Of a DNA stretch of 59,976 bases, positions 16,115-24,785 are shown in pieces. The notes beneath the pieces were generated by a model. It was given only the letters and a program-made list of their open reading frames with translations. It made no database searches and had not been told where the DNA came from. How positions within the stretch are numbered: position 1 is the stretch's first letter; every line of letters starts with the position of its first letter. The stretch is taken from the NCBI RefSeq assembly GCF_012349115.1, contig NZ_PQIG01000099.1, positions 1 to 59,976 of the forward strand, in the 5' to 3' direction. The translations under genes were made by a program, and so were the position numbers. The stretch comes from Rhizobium ruizarguesonis. Lineage in GTDB: Bacteria; Pseudomonadota; Alphaproteobacteria; Rhizobiales; Rhizobiaceae.

Positions 16115-17006
16115 TGGTCGAATATCGGAGATAGTCCTGAAGCCCCTTGACCAATACGTCAAAGGTAGCGCGGCAGCGCGGCGAAGACTTCAGGCTCTCA
16201 TGCATCGCCACCCACGTGCCGAGCGGTAGGCTGAAGGCATCAGGCAGGATGTGAACAAGGTCGGGATTTTCACGCGCGAGCCCTCTCTGGCAGATGCCGA
16301 TGCCGACGCCGGCGCGGATTGCGGAAAGCTGGGCAAGATTGCTGTCGGTCCTGTAGGAGAACTCGATGCCGGGCACCGCATAGCGTTTCATCACCATGCG
16401 GACATAGGCCGTCTGGCGGTCGAAGCCGATAAGCCGGTGGTTTGCGAGGTCAGCCAGGGTTTGCGGAATGCCGTATCGTTCGAGATAACGGTGATGGGCG
16501 TGAAAGCCGAGCGGGATATCGCCGATGCGGCGCACGACGAGTGCAGCCTGCTGCGGCTCCGCCATGCGCACGGCGATATCGGCCTCGCGGTTCACCAGGT
16601 CCTCGATCGTATCGGATGCCGAGAGCTCGATCTGCAGTTCGGGATAGGTTTCCTGCAGCGGTCCGAGAATCCCGGGCAGCACTTCGACGGCGATGACCTC
16701 GCTGGCGCTGATTCTGACGGTTCCAGCCACGCGCTCGCGCTGCCCGGATGCGGTGCGCAAAAGGGCGGCCGTGGTTGCCGCCAGCGTCTCGGCGTAAGGC
16801 TTCAGCGCCAGTGCGGCGTCCGTTGGCAGCAGCCCATTCGGTGAGCGGGTGAAGAGTTCGGCGCCGATCGCCAGTTCCAGTGCGTCGACATGGCGGCCTA
16901 TGGTCGGCTGGGTCAGCCCCAGTTCGCGGGCGGCGGCCGACAGCGATCCCTGTTGGAGCACGGTCAGGAAACTGCGGTAGAAATCCCAGCTGGGTTCATA
17001 GTTCAT
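16107..17006 (-). CDS. LysR family transcriptional regulator
   Basis: A 299-residue LysR regulator. The N-terminal helix-turn-helix (SLSAAARELGLTQPTIGRHV, about residues 21-40) is followed by the substrate-binding domain starting at GTVRISASEVIAVEVLPGI. It is divergent from the NAD(P)-binding gene at 17101, with 94 bases between, and probably controls it. The start at 17006 gives the normal LysR N-terminus; about 109 earlier in-frame codons overlap the neighbour and are antisense noise. An ATATA-N6-TATAT sequence at the start codon could be part of an autoregulatory site. Confidence 0.92.
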   Translation of the reverse strand: MNYEPSWDFYRSFLTVLQQGSLSAAARELGLTQPTIGRHVDALELAIGAELFTRSPNGLLPTDAALALKPYAETLAATTAALLRTASGQRERVAGTVRISASEVIAVEVLPGILGPLQETYPELQIELSASDTIEDLVNREADIAVRMAEPQQAALVVRRIGDIPLGFHAHHRYLERYGIPQTLADLANHRLIGFDRQTAYVRMVMKRYAVPGIEFSYRTDSNLAQLSAIRAGVGIGICQRGLARENPDLVHILPDAFSLPLGTWVAMHESLKSSPRCRATFDVLVKGLQDYLRYSTSA

Positions 17007-17100
17007 ATATTTTCGTATATCAGATGCATTTCTTTCGTCAATTTCGTTTATATCCCTCTGATGGCATGATCCTCTCATTCCATCGAAGGAGATGATTGTC

Positions 17101-18123
17101 ATGAACAGCGAAATGAAGACGACGGCCCTCATTCTCGGCGCCACCGGCGGTATCGGCGGCGCGGTGGCCCGCAAGCTGCTGGCGCGCGGCTGGCGCATCC
17201 GGGCGCTCAATCGTGATGCCGCCAAGGTGTCGAGGAACGAGCCAGCCTTCGACTGGGTGCAGGGCGATGCGATGAATGTCGGCGACGTCCTGAAGGCGGC
17301 TGAAGGCGTCGGCCTGATCGTCCATGCCGTCAACCCACCTGGCTACCGCGACTGGGAAACGCTGGTGCTGCCGATGCTCGACAATACCATCGCCGCTGCT
17401 CGCGCCGTCGGCGCGCGAATCGTGCTGCCGGGCAATATTTATAATTTTGGTCCCGATGCCCTGCCGACGCCGACGGAAGAAAGCCCGCAGCATCCAACGA
17501 CGAAGAAGGGGGCGATCCGCGTCGAAATGGAGAAGCGGCTGAAGGCGGCGTCGCGGTCCGGCGCCGGCGCCATCATCGTCAGGGCAGGGGATTTCTTCGG
17601 TCCAGGCGCGACGGCCAACAGCTGGTTTTCGTCCGGTCTCGTGACCCCAGGCAAGCCGGTTGGCACGATCAGGAACCCGGCACGGCGCGGCATCGGTCAT
17701 CAATGGGCCTACCTGCCCGACATGGCGGAAGCCGTTGTCCAGCTCATCGAACGGGCCGATCGGCTGCCGCCTTTCTCCGTCTATCACATGGAGGGCTTCT
17801 GGGATGCGGACGGCATGCAGATGGCCGAAGCAATCAAGCGCGTCGCCGGCGGCAAAGCAAAGATCGGCAACTTCCCCTGGTGGATCGTGCCGCTGGCCGC
17901 TCCTTTTGTTCCTGTGATGCGGGAGATCAAGGAGATGCGCTATCTCTGGAAGGTGCCGGTGCGGATGCGGAACACCAGGCTTACGGCCGAACTCGGCGGG
18001 GAACCGCAGACGCCGATCGACGAGGCGGTCAGGGCTTCGCTCGTGGCGCTTGGCTGCCTGCCCGAACCGCGTCGTGACACGGCGGCTGCCTTTGTCGGGC
18101 ACCCGTCGCAGAACGCGGGTTAG
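17101..18123 (+). CDS. NAD(P)-binding epimerase/reductase-like protein
   Basis: A 340-residue extended-SDR/NmrA-like protein. LILGATGGIGGAVARKLL (residues 8-25) is the dinucleotide-binding motif, and GNIYNFGPDALPTPTEESP resembles the middle of NAD-dependent epimerases. No YxxxK pair can be placed with certainty, so enzyme activity is inferred. AAGGAG precedes the ATG at 17101; an ATG at 17092 is too close to that site. The final 4 bases overlap the convergent kinase gene. The divergent LysR gene is the likely regulator. Confidence 0.87.
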   Translation: MNSEMKTTALILGATGGIGGAVARKLLARGWRIRALNRDAAKVSRNEPAFDWVQGDAMNVGDVLKAAEGVGLIVHAVNPPGYRDWETLVLPMLDNTIAAARAVGARIVLPGNIYNFGPDALPTPTEESPQHPTTKKGAIRVEMEKRLKAASRSGAGAIIVRAGDFFGPGATANSWFSSGLVTPGKPVGTIRNPARRGIGHQWAYLPDMAEAVVQLIERADRLPPFSVYHMEGFWDADGMQMAEAIKRVAGGKAKIGNFPWWIVPLAAPFVPVMREIKEMRYLWKVPVRMRNTRLTAELGGEPQTPIDEAVRASLVALGCLPEPRRDTAAAFVGHPSQNAG

Positions 18124-18920
18124 CTCTCGAGTTCGGCCAGCGCGATCCGGGCGACCGTCATGGCCGTTTCTGCCTGCTGAATATTCGGATCACCGAGGAA
18201 CCAGGCGGCGGAAAGACCGGAATAGGCGGCGATCCATTGCAGCAGTCGCTTCGGCTCCAGCTTCGCCTCCGCTGAAACGATGGCGAGTTGGCGGCGGAAA
18301 CGGGCGGGATCGGTGATCGTTGGCAGTTCTTCGTTGGCGAAGATATTGGCGAAATCGAAGCCGCGCTCGCCGTACAGCCGCTTCGGATCGATCGCCAGCC
18401 AGCCGCGCGCCTGGAAATCGAGAATGTTGCCGTGATGGATGTCGCCGTGGAGGATGGTGACATCACGCTGATCGGCAAGGAGGACGTTGGCGATCGCCGA
18501 GCAATCGGCAAGCGTGCTGCCATGCTTGCCTGCTGCCGGCTCCAGATCGCGAAACCAGCGGGTGAGGGGCACGGGATCGGGAAGCGGTTTTTCGCGCGGC
18601 GCATGCAGCCGTGCCGCCGTCCCGCAGAGGATGCGGCTTGCCTCATCGTCCTCGCCGTTCATCGCCATGGCAAGCAGCGAGCGTTTTCCCGTCGCCCGTT
18701 CCAGCAGCACGGCGTCGCCCTCATGGGCGTAGACATAGGCTGCGCCGTCACCGTCCCACCACTGCATCAGAAGCGCGCCGTATCGTTCGTCGATATCTGC
18801 CGCCACTTTCAGCATGGCGGGCCTGTCCCGCCAGAGGACCGGCAGCAGGCGGCTGGAATGGGTAATGATGGGCTCGCCGTCAGCAATCAGCGACCAGCGA
18901 TCAAGATGGGAACTAAACAT
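18120..18920 (-). CDS. APH(6)/hydroxyurea kinase family phosphotransferase
   Basis: A 266-residue small-molecule kinase of the streptomycin 6-phosphotransferase type. The catalytic loop ILHGDIHHGNIL, the metal-binding segment AIDPKRLYGERGFDFANIF and the N-terminal lobe (AMLKVAADIDER) are intact. It should phosphorylate an aminoglycoside-like or other hydroxylated compound. Chromosomal members are often not true resistance genes, so the substrate should be treated as unknown. It overlaps the convergent upstream gene by 4 bases. Confidence 0.85.
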   Translation of the reverse strand: MFSSHLDRWSLIADGEPIITHSSRLLPVLWRDRPAMLKVAADIDERYGALLMQWWDGDGAAYVYAHEGDAVLLERATGKRSLLAMAMNGEDDEASRILCGTAARLHAPREKPLPDPVPLTRWFRDLEPAAGKHGSTLADCSAIANVLLADQRDVTILHGDIHHGNILDFQARGWLAIDPKRLYGERGFDFANIFANEELPTITDPARFRRQLAIVSAEAKLEPKRLLQWIAAYSGLSAAWFLGDPNIQQAETAMTVARIALAELES

Positions 18921-18995
18921 GGTGCAAGTTACCGAGACGTCGTGAAAATGGAAATCCCGCCTCTCGGGCGGGATTCGCGTTTGCGTGTGAAAGGT

Positions 18996-20120
18996 TCAAG
19001 CGACCTTTTCGAGGATGGGATAGTCGATATAGCCCTTGCCGGTGCCGCCGTAGAAGGTCGACTGGTCGGGCGTGTTGAGCGGCAGGTTGTGTTCAAGGCG
19101 CTCGACGAGATCGGGATTGGCGATGAAGGGCTTGCCGAAGGCGACGAGATCGGCGCGGCCGCTTTCGACGGCGTCGATCGCCAGATCGCGATCGTAGCCG
19201 TTGTTGACCATCCAGTCGGCTTTGCCGCCGGCCTTTTCATAAGTCTGGCGCAGTGCCTTGTAATCGAAGGAGGGATTGTCGCCCTGCTTGTAGTCGCGCT
19301 CGCCGCCGGTTTGGCCTTCGATGACATGGATATAGGCGAGGTCGTATTTGGCCAGTCCTTCGACGACATGGGTGAAGGTCACCTGCGGATTGGAATCGTA
19401 GCTTTCGCCGGACGGCGTCACCGGCGAGATGCGGATCGCCGTGCGGCCGGCGCCGATTTCCTTGACCACGGCATCGACGACTTCGAGGGTCAGGCGGGTG
19501 CGGTTTTCGATCGAGCCACCATATTGGTCGGTGCGGTCGTTGATGCCGTCGCGGATGAACTGGTCGAGCAGGTAGCCGTTGGCGCCGTGGATCTCGACAC
19601 CGTCGAAGCCAGCGTCGATCGCCGCCCGGGCAGCCTTGCGGTAATCGTCGATGATGCCGGGGATTTCGGCTGTTTCGAGCGCGCGCGGCTCGGAGGTGTC
19701 GGCAAAGCTGCCGGTGCTGTCGGCATTGACCAGATAGGTCTTGGCCTTGGCGACGCGATTGGTCGAAGAAACCGGCTTGCCATCGTTCGGCTGCAGCGTC
19801 GTGTGCGAGATGCGGCCGACATGCCACATCTGGACGACGATCTTGCCGCCGGCCGAGTGAACGGCGTCGGTGACGCGCTTCCAACCGTCGAGAGCCTCTT
19901 TGCTGTAGAGACCAGGCACGTTGGCATAACCCTGGCCCTGATGGGTGATCGCGGTTGCTTCGGTGATAATCAGGCCTGATGTGGCGCGCTGGCGGTAGTA
20001 TTCGACGTTGAGGTCGTTGGGGATTGCGCCCGGCGAACGGTTGCGGGTGAGTGGCGCCATGACGATGCGGTTCTTGACTGATATGTCGCCGACTTTCGTG
20101 GGTTCGAAAAGCTTGGCCAT
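18996..20120 (-). CDS. nemA: Alkene reductase (old yellow enzyme family)
   Basis: A 374-residue FMN-dependent TIM-barrel enzyme. It has KNRIVMAPLTRNRS near the N-terminus, the HGANGYLLDQF substrate/FMN motif, and DQYGGSIENRTR, all as in NemA-type ene-reductases. It should reduce activated C=C bonds of enals, maleimides or nitro-compounds with NADPH. GAAAGGACC precedes the start. It is the last gene of a minus-strand operon, arsR-MFS-nemA, with only 25 bases after the MFS gene, suggesting induction by toxic electrophiles. Confidence 0.94.
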   Translation of the reverse strand: MAKLFEPTKVGDISVKNRIVMAPLTRNRSPGAIPNDLNVEYYRQRATSGLIITEATAITHQGQGYANVPGLYSKEALDGWKRVTDAVHSAGGKIVVQMWHVGRISHTTLQPNDGKPVSSTNRVAKAKTYLVNADSTGSFADTSEPRALETAEIPGIIDDYRKAARAAIDAGFDGVEIHGANGYLLDQFIRDGINDRTDQYGGSIENRTRLTLEVVDAVVKEIGAGRTAIRISPVTPSGESYDSNPQVTFTHVVEGLAKYDLAYIHVIEGQTGGERDYKQGDNPSFDYKALRQTYEKAGGKADWMVNNGYDRDLAIDAVESGRADLVAFGKPFIANPDLVERLEHNLPLNTPDQSTFYGGTGKGYIDYPILEKVA

Positions 20121-20145
20121 GATGGTCCTTTCTTTTGCGGGAGGA

Positions 20146-21312
20146 TCACTCGGCAGGGGCGAGGGCGGCCCGGCCCCTGGCGGAGAGATAGGTGAGCGCC
20201 GTCGCGCCGAGGCCGATCAGGGCCATCAAGGCTGCAGCGAGCGGAACGCGGGTGAGATCGAAGCCGGCGTCGATGACCAGGCCACCCACCCAGGCGCCGA
20301 GCGCATTGCCGGTGTTGAAGGCGCCGATATTGATTGTCGAAACCAGGTTCGGGGCGTCCTTCCCGAAGCCGACGACGCCGACCTGAAGTGCCGGCACGGC
20401 GGCGAAGCTTGCCATCGCCCAGAGGAAAAGGGTGATTTCAGCCGGGATGAAGAAGCGGCTCGTATAGCTGAAGGCGATCGAGGTGATGGCGATCGCGGCA
20501 AAGACGCCGGCAAGCGTCGCGCCGAGGCGCCAGTCGGCAAGTTTGCCGCCGACGAGGTTGCCGATGGTCAGTCCGAGGCCGATCAGGAACAGCGTCCAGG
20601 TGACGCCTTCCGGTGACACGCCGGTGACGTCGCGCAGCAACGGCGCGATATAGGTGAAGAGGGCGAACATCGAGGCGGCGAAGAAGACAGTGGTGGAGAG
20701 CGCCAACCACAGGCCGCCATTCCTGAGGGCTGCGATCTCCCGCAGGATGCTGCCGTTTTCCTGCTGCTTATCCCTGGGCAGGATGGCGATCAGGCCTGAT
20801 ATGGTGACGATGCCGATGACGGTGACGACGCCGAAGGTGGCGCGCCAGCCATAGGCCTGGCCGATTGCGGTGCCAAGCGGCACGCCGAGAACATTGGCGA
20901 GCGTCAGGCCGGTGAACATCAGCGCGACGGCGCGGGCCCTGCGGTCTTCGGCGACGAGGCCGGCGGCAACCACCGAGCCGATGCCGAAGAAGGCGCCGTG
21001 GCAGAGTGCCGTCACAACACGGGCGATCATCAGCACCCAATAGTCGCTCGCCAGAGCGCAAAGCAAATTGCCTGCGATGAATAAGGCCATCAGCGCAATC
21101 AGGGCGGTACGGCGCTTCAGCTTCGCGGTCAAAACGGCCATCACAGGGGCACCGATCGCGACCGCCAGGGCATAACCGGTGACCAGCCATCCGGCCTGCG
21201 GGATGGTCACAGAGAGATCGGTGGCGACCTCCGGCAACAGACCCATGATGACGAATTCGGTGGTGCCTATCGCAAACGAGCTCAAGGCGAGAACGAGAAG
21301 GGCGAGGGGCAT
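20146..21312 (-). CDS. MFS transporter (sugar efflux/arabinose export-like)
   Basis: A 388-residue inner-membrane protein with about twelve membrane segments. FAIGTTEFVIMGLLPEVA at the start and GAPVMAVLTAKLKRRTAL (the A-motif loop) fit the AraJ/YdhP/SotB drug:H+ antiporter group. The substrate is unknown. It starts one base after the arsR stop and is followed by nemA, so the three are surely one transcript; export plus reduction of a toxic compound is a reasonable inference. Confidence 0.92.
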   Translation of the reverse strand: MPLALLVLALSSFAIGTTEFVIMGLLPEVATDLSVTIPQAGWLVTGYALAVAIGAPVMAVLTAKLKRRTALIALMALFIAGNLLCALASDYWVLMIARVVTALCHGAFFGIGSVVAAGLVAEDRRARAVALMFTGLTLANVLGVPLGTAIGQAYGWRATFGVVTVIGIVTISGLIAILPRDKQQENGSILREIAALRNGGLWLALSTTVFFAASMFALFTYIAPLLRDVTGVSPEGVTWTLFLIGLGLTIGNLVGGKLADWRLGATLAGVFAAIAITSIAFSYTSRFFIPAEITLFLWAMASFAAVPALQVGVVGFGKDAPNLVSTINIGAFNTGNALGAWVGGLVIDAGFDLTRVPLAAALMALIGLGATALTYLSARGRAALAPAE

Positions 21313-21313
21313 T

Positions 21314-21607
21314 CTAAAGATCCTGCGTCAGTTGCTTGAGGAAGGCGGCGATCGTTTCTTCGTTGCGTTTGTAAAAGATCCACTGGCCGACGCGTTTGGT
21401 GGTGACGAGGTCGGCGCGATGCAGCGTGCCGAGATGGGCCGAGACCGTCGACTGCGATAGGCCGCAGCGCTCGAACTGGCTGGCGCAAACGCCCATTTCG
21501 AAAGGATGCTCCTGCGAGGGGAAATGTTCCTCGGGGTTTTTCAGCCAGCTCAGAATGTCCATCCGGGTGGGATGGGCGAGCGCCTTGATAATTTCGTCTT
21601 TGTCCAT
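21314..21607 (-). CDS. ArsR family transcriptional repressor
   Basis: A 97-residue winged-helix protein. IIKALAHPTRMDILSWL (residues 5-21) opens the domain and CGLSQSTVSAHLGTLHRADLV is the recognition helix region. Two cysteines (VCASQFERC) precede the recognition helix and could serve in metal or electrophile sensing. The start at 21607 gives a normal family length. It leads the operon with the MFS and nemA genes, and a palindrome at 21624-21647 is its likely operator. Confidence 0.92.
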   Translation of the reverse strand: MDKDEIIKALAHPTRMDILSWLKNPEEHFPSQEHPFEMGVCASQFERCGLSQSTVSAHLGTLHRADLVTTKRVGQWIFYKRNEETIAAFLKQLTQDL

Positions 21608-21623
21608 CGTTGTTCGCCGAACT

Positions 21624-21647
21624 ATAAATCGTGTTTGAGCGATATAT
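21624..21647. promoter_or_regulatory. Candidate ArsR operator
   Basis: An inverted repeat, ATAAATCG-N8-CGATATAT, matching at 7 of 8 arm positions and located 17 bases upstream of the arsR start. Spacing and symmetry resemble ArsR-type operators. Confidence 0.6.
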
Positions 21648-21721
21648 TGATCGTCAGACTTCGATATGCAAATCACGGAGGCGTGAGGCAATGGTTTTTA
21701 GTGAATGCGCAAATTTTGGGC

Positions 21722-21857
21722 AAAAAAAGAGGGCCACCGGAAAACCAGGGCCCTTATAATTGTGAAGGTCAAAAACCTCCAGAGGGGAACAGCTAATGCG
21801 GTGGTACTGGGAGAGAAACCACAAGATGCATCAGCTGAGTAGAGATATGGTGCTTCC
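21722..21857 (-). ncRNA. abcR: AbcR-like small RNA, copy nearer arsR
   Basis: A predicted minus-strand RNA of about 136 bases. In RNA order it has a weak 5' hairpin, a single-stranded CTCCCAGT segment (21806-21813) that can pair with Shine-Dalgarno sequences, a conserved middle, and a terminator hairpin (GGGCC / GGCCC) ending in seven T. The 92 bases from the A-run to CTGGGAG differ from the second copy at only 3 positions. Tandem copies beside an lsrB-like LysR gene and trxB match the AbcR1/AbcR2 (alpha-r15) locus of Sinorhizobium and Agrobacterium, whose RNAs act with Hfq to silence ABC transporter mRNAs. The 5' end is estimated. Confidence 0.82.
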
Positions 21858-21945
21858 TTGAGCAGGTTTCAATGCTTTTTTGTGCATGTCTGCTATGCGT
21901 CGCACAATTTTTTTGCGGTGCGGCATTTATCAAGGAAGCAAAGAC

Positions 21946-22079
21946 AAAAAAAGAGGGCCACTGGAAAACCAGGGCCCTTATAAGTGTGAAGGTCAAAAAC
22001 CTCCAGAGGGGAACAGCTAATGCGGTGGAACTGGGAGGAAAAGCCACCATGTGCATCAGCTATGTGCGATATGGTGGTT
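21946..22079 (-). ncRNA. abcR: AbcR-like small RNA, copy nearer lsrB
   Basis: The second of two tandem minus-strand RNAs (repeat period 224 bases), about 134 bases long. Its 5' hairpin is strong, CCACCAT / ATGGTGG, followed by CTCCCAGT at 22030-22037 and the same terminator as the first copy. The stronger 5' stem, with a different loop, is the main distinction between the copies and may set different targets or stability. A perfect palindrome lies upstream at 22106-22124. I cannot tell which copy corresponds to AbcR1 or AbcR2. Confidence 0.83.
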
Positions 22080-22105
22080 TATTGGGCAAACGGCAACCCT
22101 CATTT

Positions 22106-22124
22106 GTGCATGTCAGTCATGCAC
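22106..22124. promoter_or_regulatory. Palindrome upstream of the lsrB-proximal sRNA
   Basis: GTGCATG-N5-CATGCAC, a perfect 7-base inverted repeat about 27 bases upstream of the estimated RNA start. A decayed version, GTGCATG-N5-TATGCG, lies at about the same place upstream of the other copy (near 21882). It is a candidate binding site for the adjacent LysR regulator. Confidence 0.5.
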
Positions 22125-22161
22125 GTTCTGCATAGTCGGTAATTCATCAATAAAACCGGGC

Positions 22162-23058
22162 TTAAAAGTTCCAGTTTCTGGCCTTGCTGACGATAAAATC
22201 GCGGAAGGCCTTCAGCTTGGCGGCGTTCTTGATCTCGTCGGGATAGCAGAAATAGGTGTCGAAGGACGGGACGTCGGCATTGATCGCCAGCTGAATCAGG
22301 CCGGGGTCGCGGCCGACGATGTAATCCGGCAGGCAGGCGACACCGATTCCGAGCAGGGCGGCGCGCTTGATCGAGGTCTGGCTGTTGATCTGCAGATGCG
22401 GGATGCGCTTGTTGTCGGAGGAGCGGCCGGCGACCTCAAGCCAATTGACATCGAGCAGGTAACTCGGCGCCGGCTCGCCAAAGGTGATGATGCGGTGATT
22501 GTCGAGATCCTCGACCTTCTGCGGCTCGCCGTGGCGATTGATGTAGGACGGGGCCGCATAGACGTGCATGTGCACGGTGAAGAGCTTGCGCTGGATGAGG
22601 TCGGATTGCTGCGGCTGGCGCAGGCGGATCGCGCAGTCGGCATGACGCATGTTCACATCCACTTCCTCGTTGTCCAGGATCAGCTGGATCTGCACATCGG
22701 GATAGAGCTGCAGGAATTCCTGGATCTTGTCGGTCAGCCAGCCCTGGCCGAGGCCGACCGTCGTCGTGACGCGCAGCTTGCCGGATGGCGTCTCGGTCGT
22801 CTCGGTGAGCTGCATCTTCACGGTTTCGAGCTTCAGCAGCACGTCATGGGCGGTGCGGTAAAGCAGCTCGCCCTGTTCCGTGAGAATCAGGCCGCGTGCG
22901 TGGCGGTGAAACAGCTTGGTGCCGACATCCTGCTCCAGCGCGCTGACCTGGCGGCTGATGGCGGATTGGGACAGATGCAGTTTATCCGCCGCATGCGTGA
23001 ACGAACCCGCCTCGGCAGCTGCGTGAAAAATACGCAGCTTGTCCCAATCCAATGGCAT
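22162..23058 (-). CDS. lsrB: LysR regulator, LsrB/VtlR type
   Basis: A 298-residue LysR protein. The N-terminus PLDWDKLRIFHAAAEAGSFT and helix-turn-helix LHLSQSAISRQVSALEQDVG are those of the conserved alphaproteobacterial LsrB/VtlR group, and the C-terminal half is the effector domain. In Sinorhizobium LsrB is needed for symbiosis and redox balance, and VtlR/LsrB activates AbcR RNA genes in Brucella and Agrobacterium. Here the gene sits directly before the two sRNA copies and 22 bases after trxB, so trxB-lsrB is probably one transcript. The start at 23058 follows GGGGGA. The name is by context and overall resemblance. Confidence 0.85.
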   Translation of the reverse strand: MPLDWDKLRIFHAAAEAGSFTHAADKLHLSQSAISRQVSALEQDVGTKLFHRHARGLILTEQGELLYRTAHDVLLKLETVKMQLTETTETPSGKLRVTTTVGLGQGWLTDKIQEFLQLYPDVQIQLILDNEEVDVNMRHADCAIRLRQPQQSDLIQRKLFTVHMHVYAAPSYINRHGEPQKVEDLDNHRIITFGEPAPSYLLDVNWLEVAGRSSDNKRIPHLQINSQTSIKRAALLGIGVACLPDYIVGRDPGLIQLAINADVPSFDTYFCYPDEIKNAAKLKAFRDFIVSKARNWNF

Positions 23059-23080
23059 TCCCCCACCCCTCATGCCGATC

Positions 23081-24055
23081 TTACTCCGCGGCCACGGCGA
23101 CGGGCATGTGGCCCGTCAAGTATCGCTCGGCTTCAAGTGCAGCCATGCAACCCAAGCCGGCGGCAGTGATCGCCTGGCGGAACGTATCATCCGTCACGTC
23201 GCCGGCGGCATAGACGCCGTCCAGGCTGGTCGCGGTCGAATCCGGCGCGGTCCAGAGATAGCCATTGTCCTTCAGCTTCAGCTTGTCCTTGAAAAGCTCG
23301 GTTGCCGGCGCATGGCCGATCGCAACGAAGACGCCATCGATCACCATGTCGGTGATCGTGCCCGTGCGGGTGTCGCGCAGGCGCGCGCCGGATACGGATT
23401 GCGGCATCGGCGGCTTGGCCGGTGTGCCTGTTATTTCGGCCACTTCGGTATTCCACAGCACCTTGACATTGTCCTTGGAGAACAGGCGTTCCTGCAGGAT
23501 CTTCTCGGCTCGGAAGAAGTCGCGCCGGTGCACTAATGTCACCGACTTGGCGATGTTGGAGAGATAGAGCGCCTCCTCGACGGCGCTGTTGCCGCCGCCA
23601 ACCACGATCACATCCTTGTTGCGATAGAAGAAACCGTCGCAAGTGGCGCAGGCCGAAACGCCAAAGCCCTGGAAATGCTGCTCGCTCTCGATGCCGAGCC
23701 ACTTGGCCTTGGCGCCGGTGGCGATGATCAGCGTATCGGCGGTCCAGACCTGGCCGCTGTCGGTGCGGGCGACGAAAGGACGCTGGTTCATGTCGACTTC
23801 GGTCACGAGGTCGTTGACGATCTCGGCGCCGACATGTTTTGCCTGCTGCAGCATCTGTTCCATCAGCCAGGGACCCTGGATCGGATCGGCAAAACCCGGA
23901 TAGTTCTCGACATCGGTGGTGATCATCAGCTGGCCGCCCTGTTCGAGACCGGCGATCAAAACCGGTTTCAGCATGGCGCGCGCGGCATAGACCGCGGCAG
24001 TGTAGCCTGCGGGTCCGGAACCGATGATGAGCACCTTGGTGTGGCGGGCAGGCAT
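23081..24055 (-). CDS. trxB: Thioredoxin reductase
   Basis: A 324-residue FAD/NADPH enzyme that reduces thioredoxin. The FAD motif GSGPAGYTAA (residues 12-21), the redox pair Cys136-Cys139 in CATCD, the NADPH motif GGGNSAVEEAL and the C-terminal FAD motif GVYAAGDV are all present. AAGGAA precedes the start. It leads a probable trxB-lsrB operon, which links disulphide metabolism to a redox-responsive regulator. Divergent from the Lrp-family gene. Confidence 0.97.
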   Translation of the reverse strand: MPARHTKVLIIGSGPAGYTAAVYAARAMLKPVLIAGLEQGGQLMITTDVENYPGFADPIQGPWLMEQMLQQAKHVGAEIVNDLVTEVDMNQRPFVARTDSGQVWTADTLIIATGAKAKWLGIESEQHFQGFGVSACATCDGFFYRNKDVIVVGGGNSAVEEALYLSNIAKSVTLVHRRDFFRAEKILQERLFSKDNVKVLWNTEVAEITGTPAKPPMPQSVSGARLRDTRTGTITDMVIDGVFVAIGHAPATELFKDKLKLKDNGYLWTAPDSTATSLDGVYAAGDVTDDTFRQAITAAGLGCMAALEAERYLTGHMPVAVAAE

Positions 24056-24286
24056 GTCATTTCCTTTCGACTGGCAGGAGGGCGGCGGCTAAGTGGCGAT
24101 TGCGGCCGTTTCGCGGTCCATGGGCCATTTATGAACGTCCAATGCTTTTATTCAAGGGCAGCCTTGCGTTACCAACAAGGCAAATCACCCGGATATGCAA
24201 GAATCCGTCATCGGCGTGAAACTTTCTTGCGTATTCCGCGGCTTTATATAGAAGCTCCCCGCGGAGAATTAAAGAAAGGCAATGAT

Positions 24287-24754
24287 GTGGGGCGTGCGGA
24301 ACTCGACGTCATCGATATAAAGATCCTCCGGGAGCTGCAGGCCGATGGCCGCATGACCAATGTGGAGCTTGCCGATCGCGTCGGCATCTCGGCGCCGCCT
24401 TGCCTGCGCCGTGTGCGCAAGCTCGAGGAAGCCGGCATTATCGAGGGCTACCACGCGATGCTGAACAGCCCGAAGCTCGGCTTCGACCTCGTCGCTTTTT
24501 GTATGGTCGGCCTCAAGCACCAGTCGGAAGGCAATCTCAAGGCGTTTGCCGCCGCCACCGCCGAATGGCCGCTGGTGCGCCAGGCCTGGATGGTCTCGGG
24601 CGACAGCGATTTCCTGCTGCATTGCGTAGCGGAGAACCTCACCCGCTTTCAGGATTTTGTCATCGAGGTGCTGACGGCGAACGAACATGTCGATACCGTG
24701 CGCACCATGCTGACGATCCGGCAGGTGAAGAAGCTGGGACTGGTGGAAGTCTGA
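24287..24754 (+). CDS. Lrp/AsnC family transcriptional regulator
   Basis: A 155-residue Lrp/AsnC protein. The helix-turn-helix runs from LDVIDIKILRELQADGRMTN to GISAPPCLRRVRKLEEAGII, and the RAM effector domain follows (WMVSGDSDFLLHC). It probably controls an amino-acid-related gene; the target is not evident from neighbours. The start is GTG at 24287, supported by AAAGG 7 bases upstream; the much longer open frame upstream is antisense to trxB. Confidence 0.9.
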   Translation: MGRAELDVIDIKILRELQADGRMTNVELADRVGISAPPCLRRVRKLEEAGIIEGYHAMLNSPKLGFDLVAFCMVGLKHQSEGNLKAFAAATAEWPLVRQAWMVSGDSDFLLHCVAENLTRFQDFVIEVLTANEHVDTVRTMLTIRQVKKLGLVEV

Positions 24755-24785
24755 AGCCACTCGGCAGACAGACCGTCATCGCCAA

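Noticed and set aside
21722..22079. Tandem near-identical units as a CRISPR or IS remnant
   Set aside because: Only two units with a 224-base period, no spacers, and each ends in a terminator; the sRNA interpretation explains all parts.
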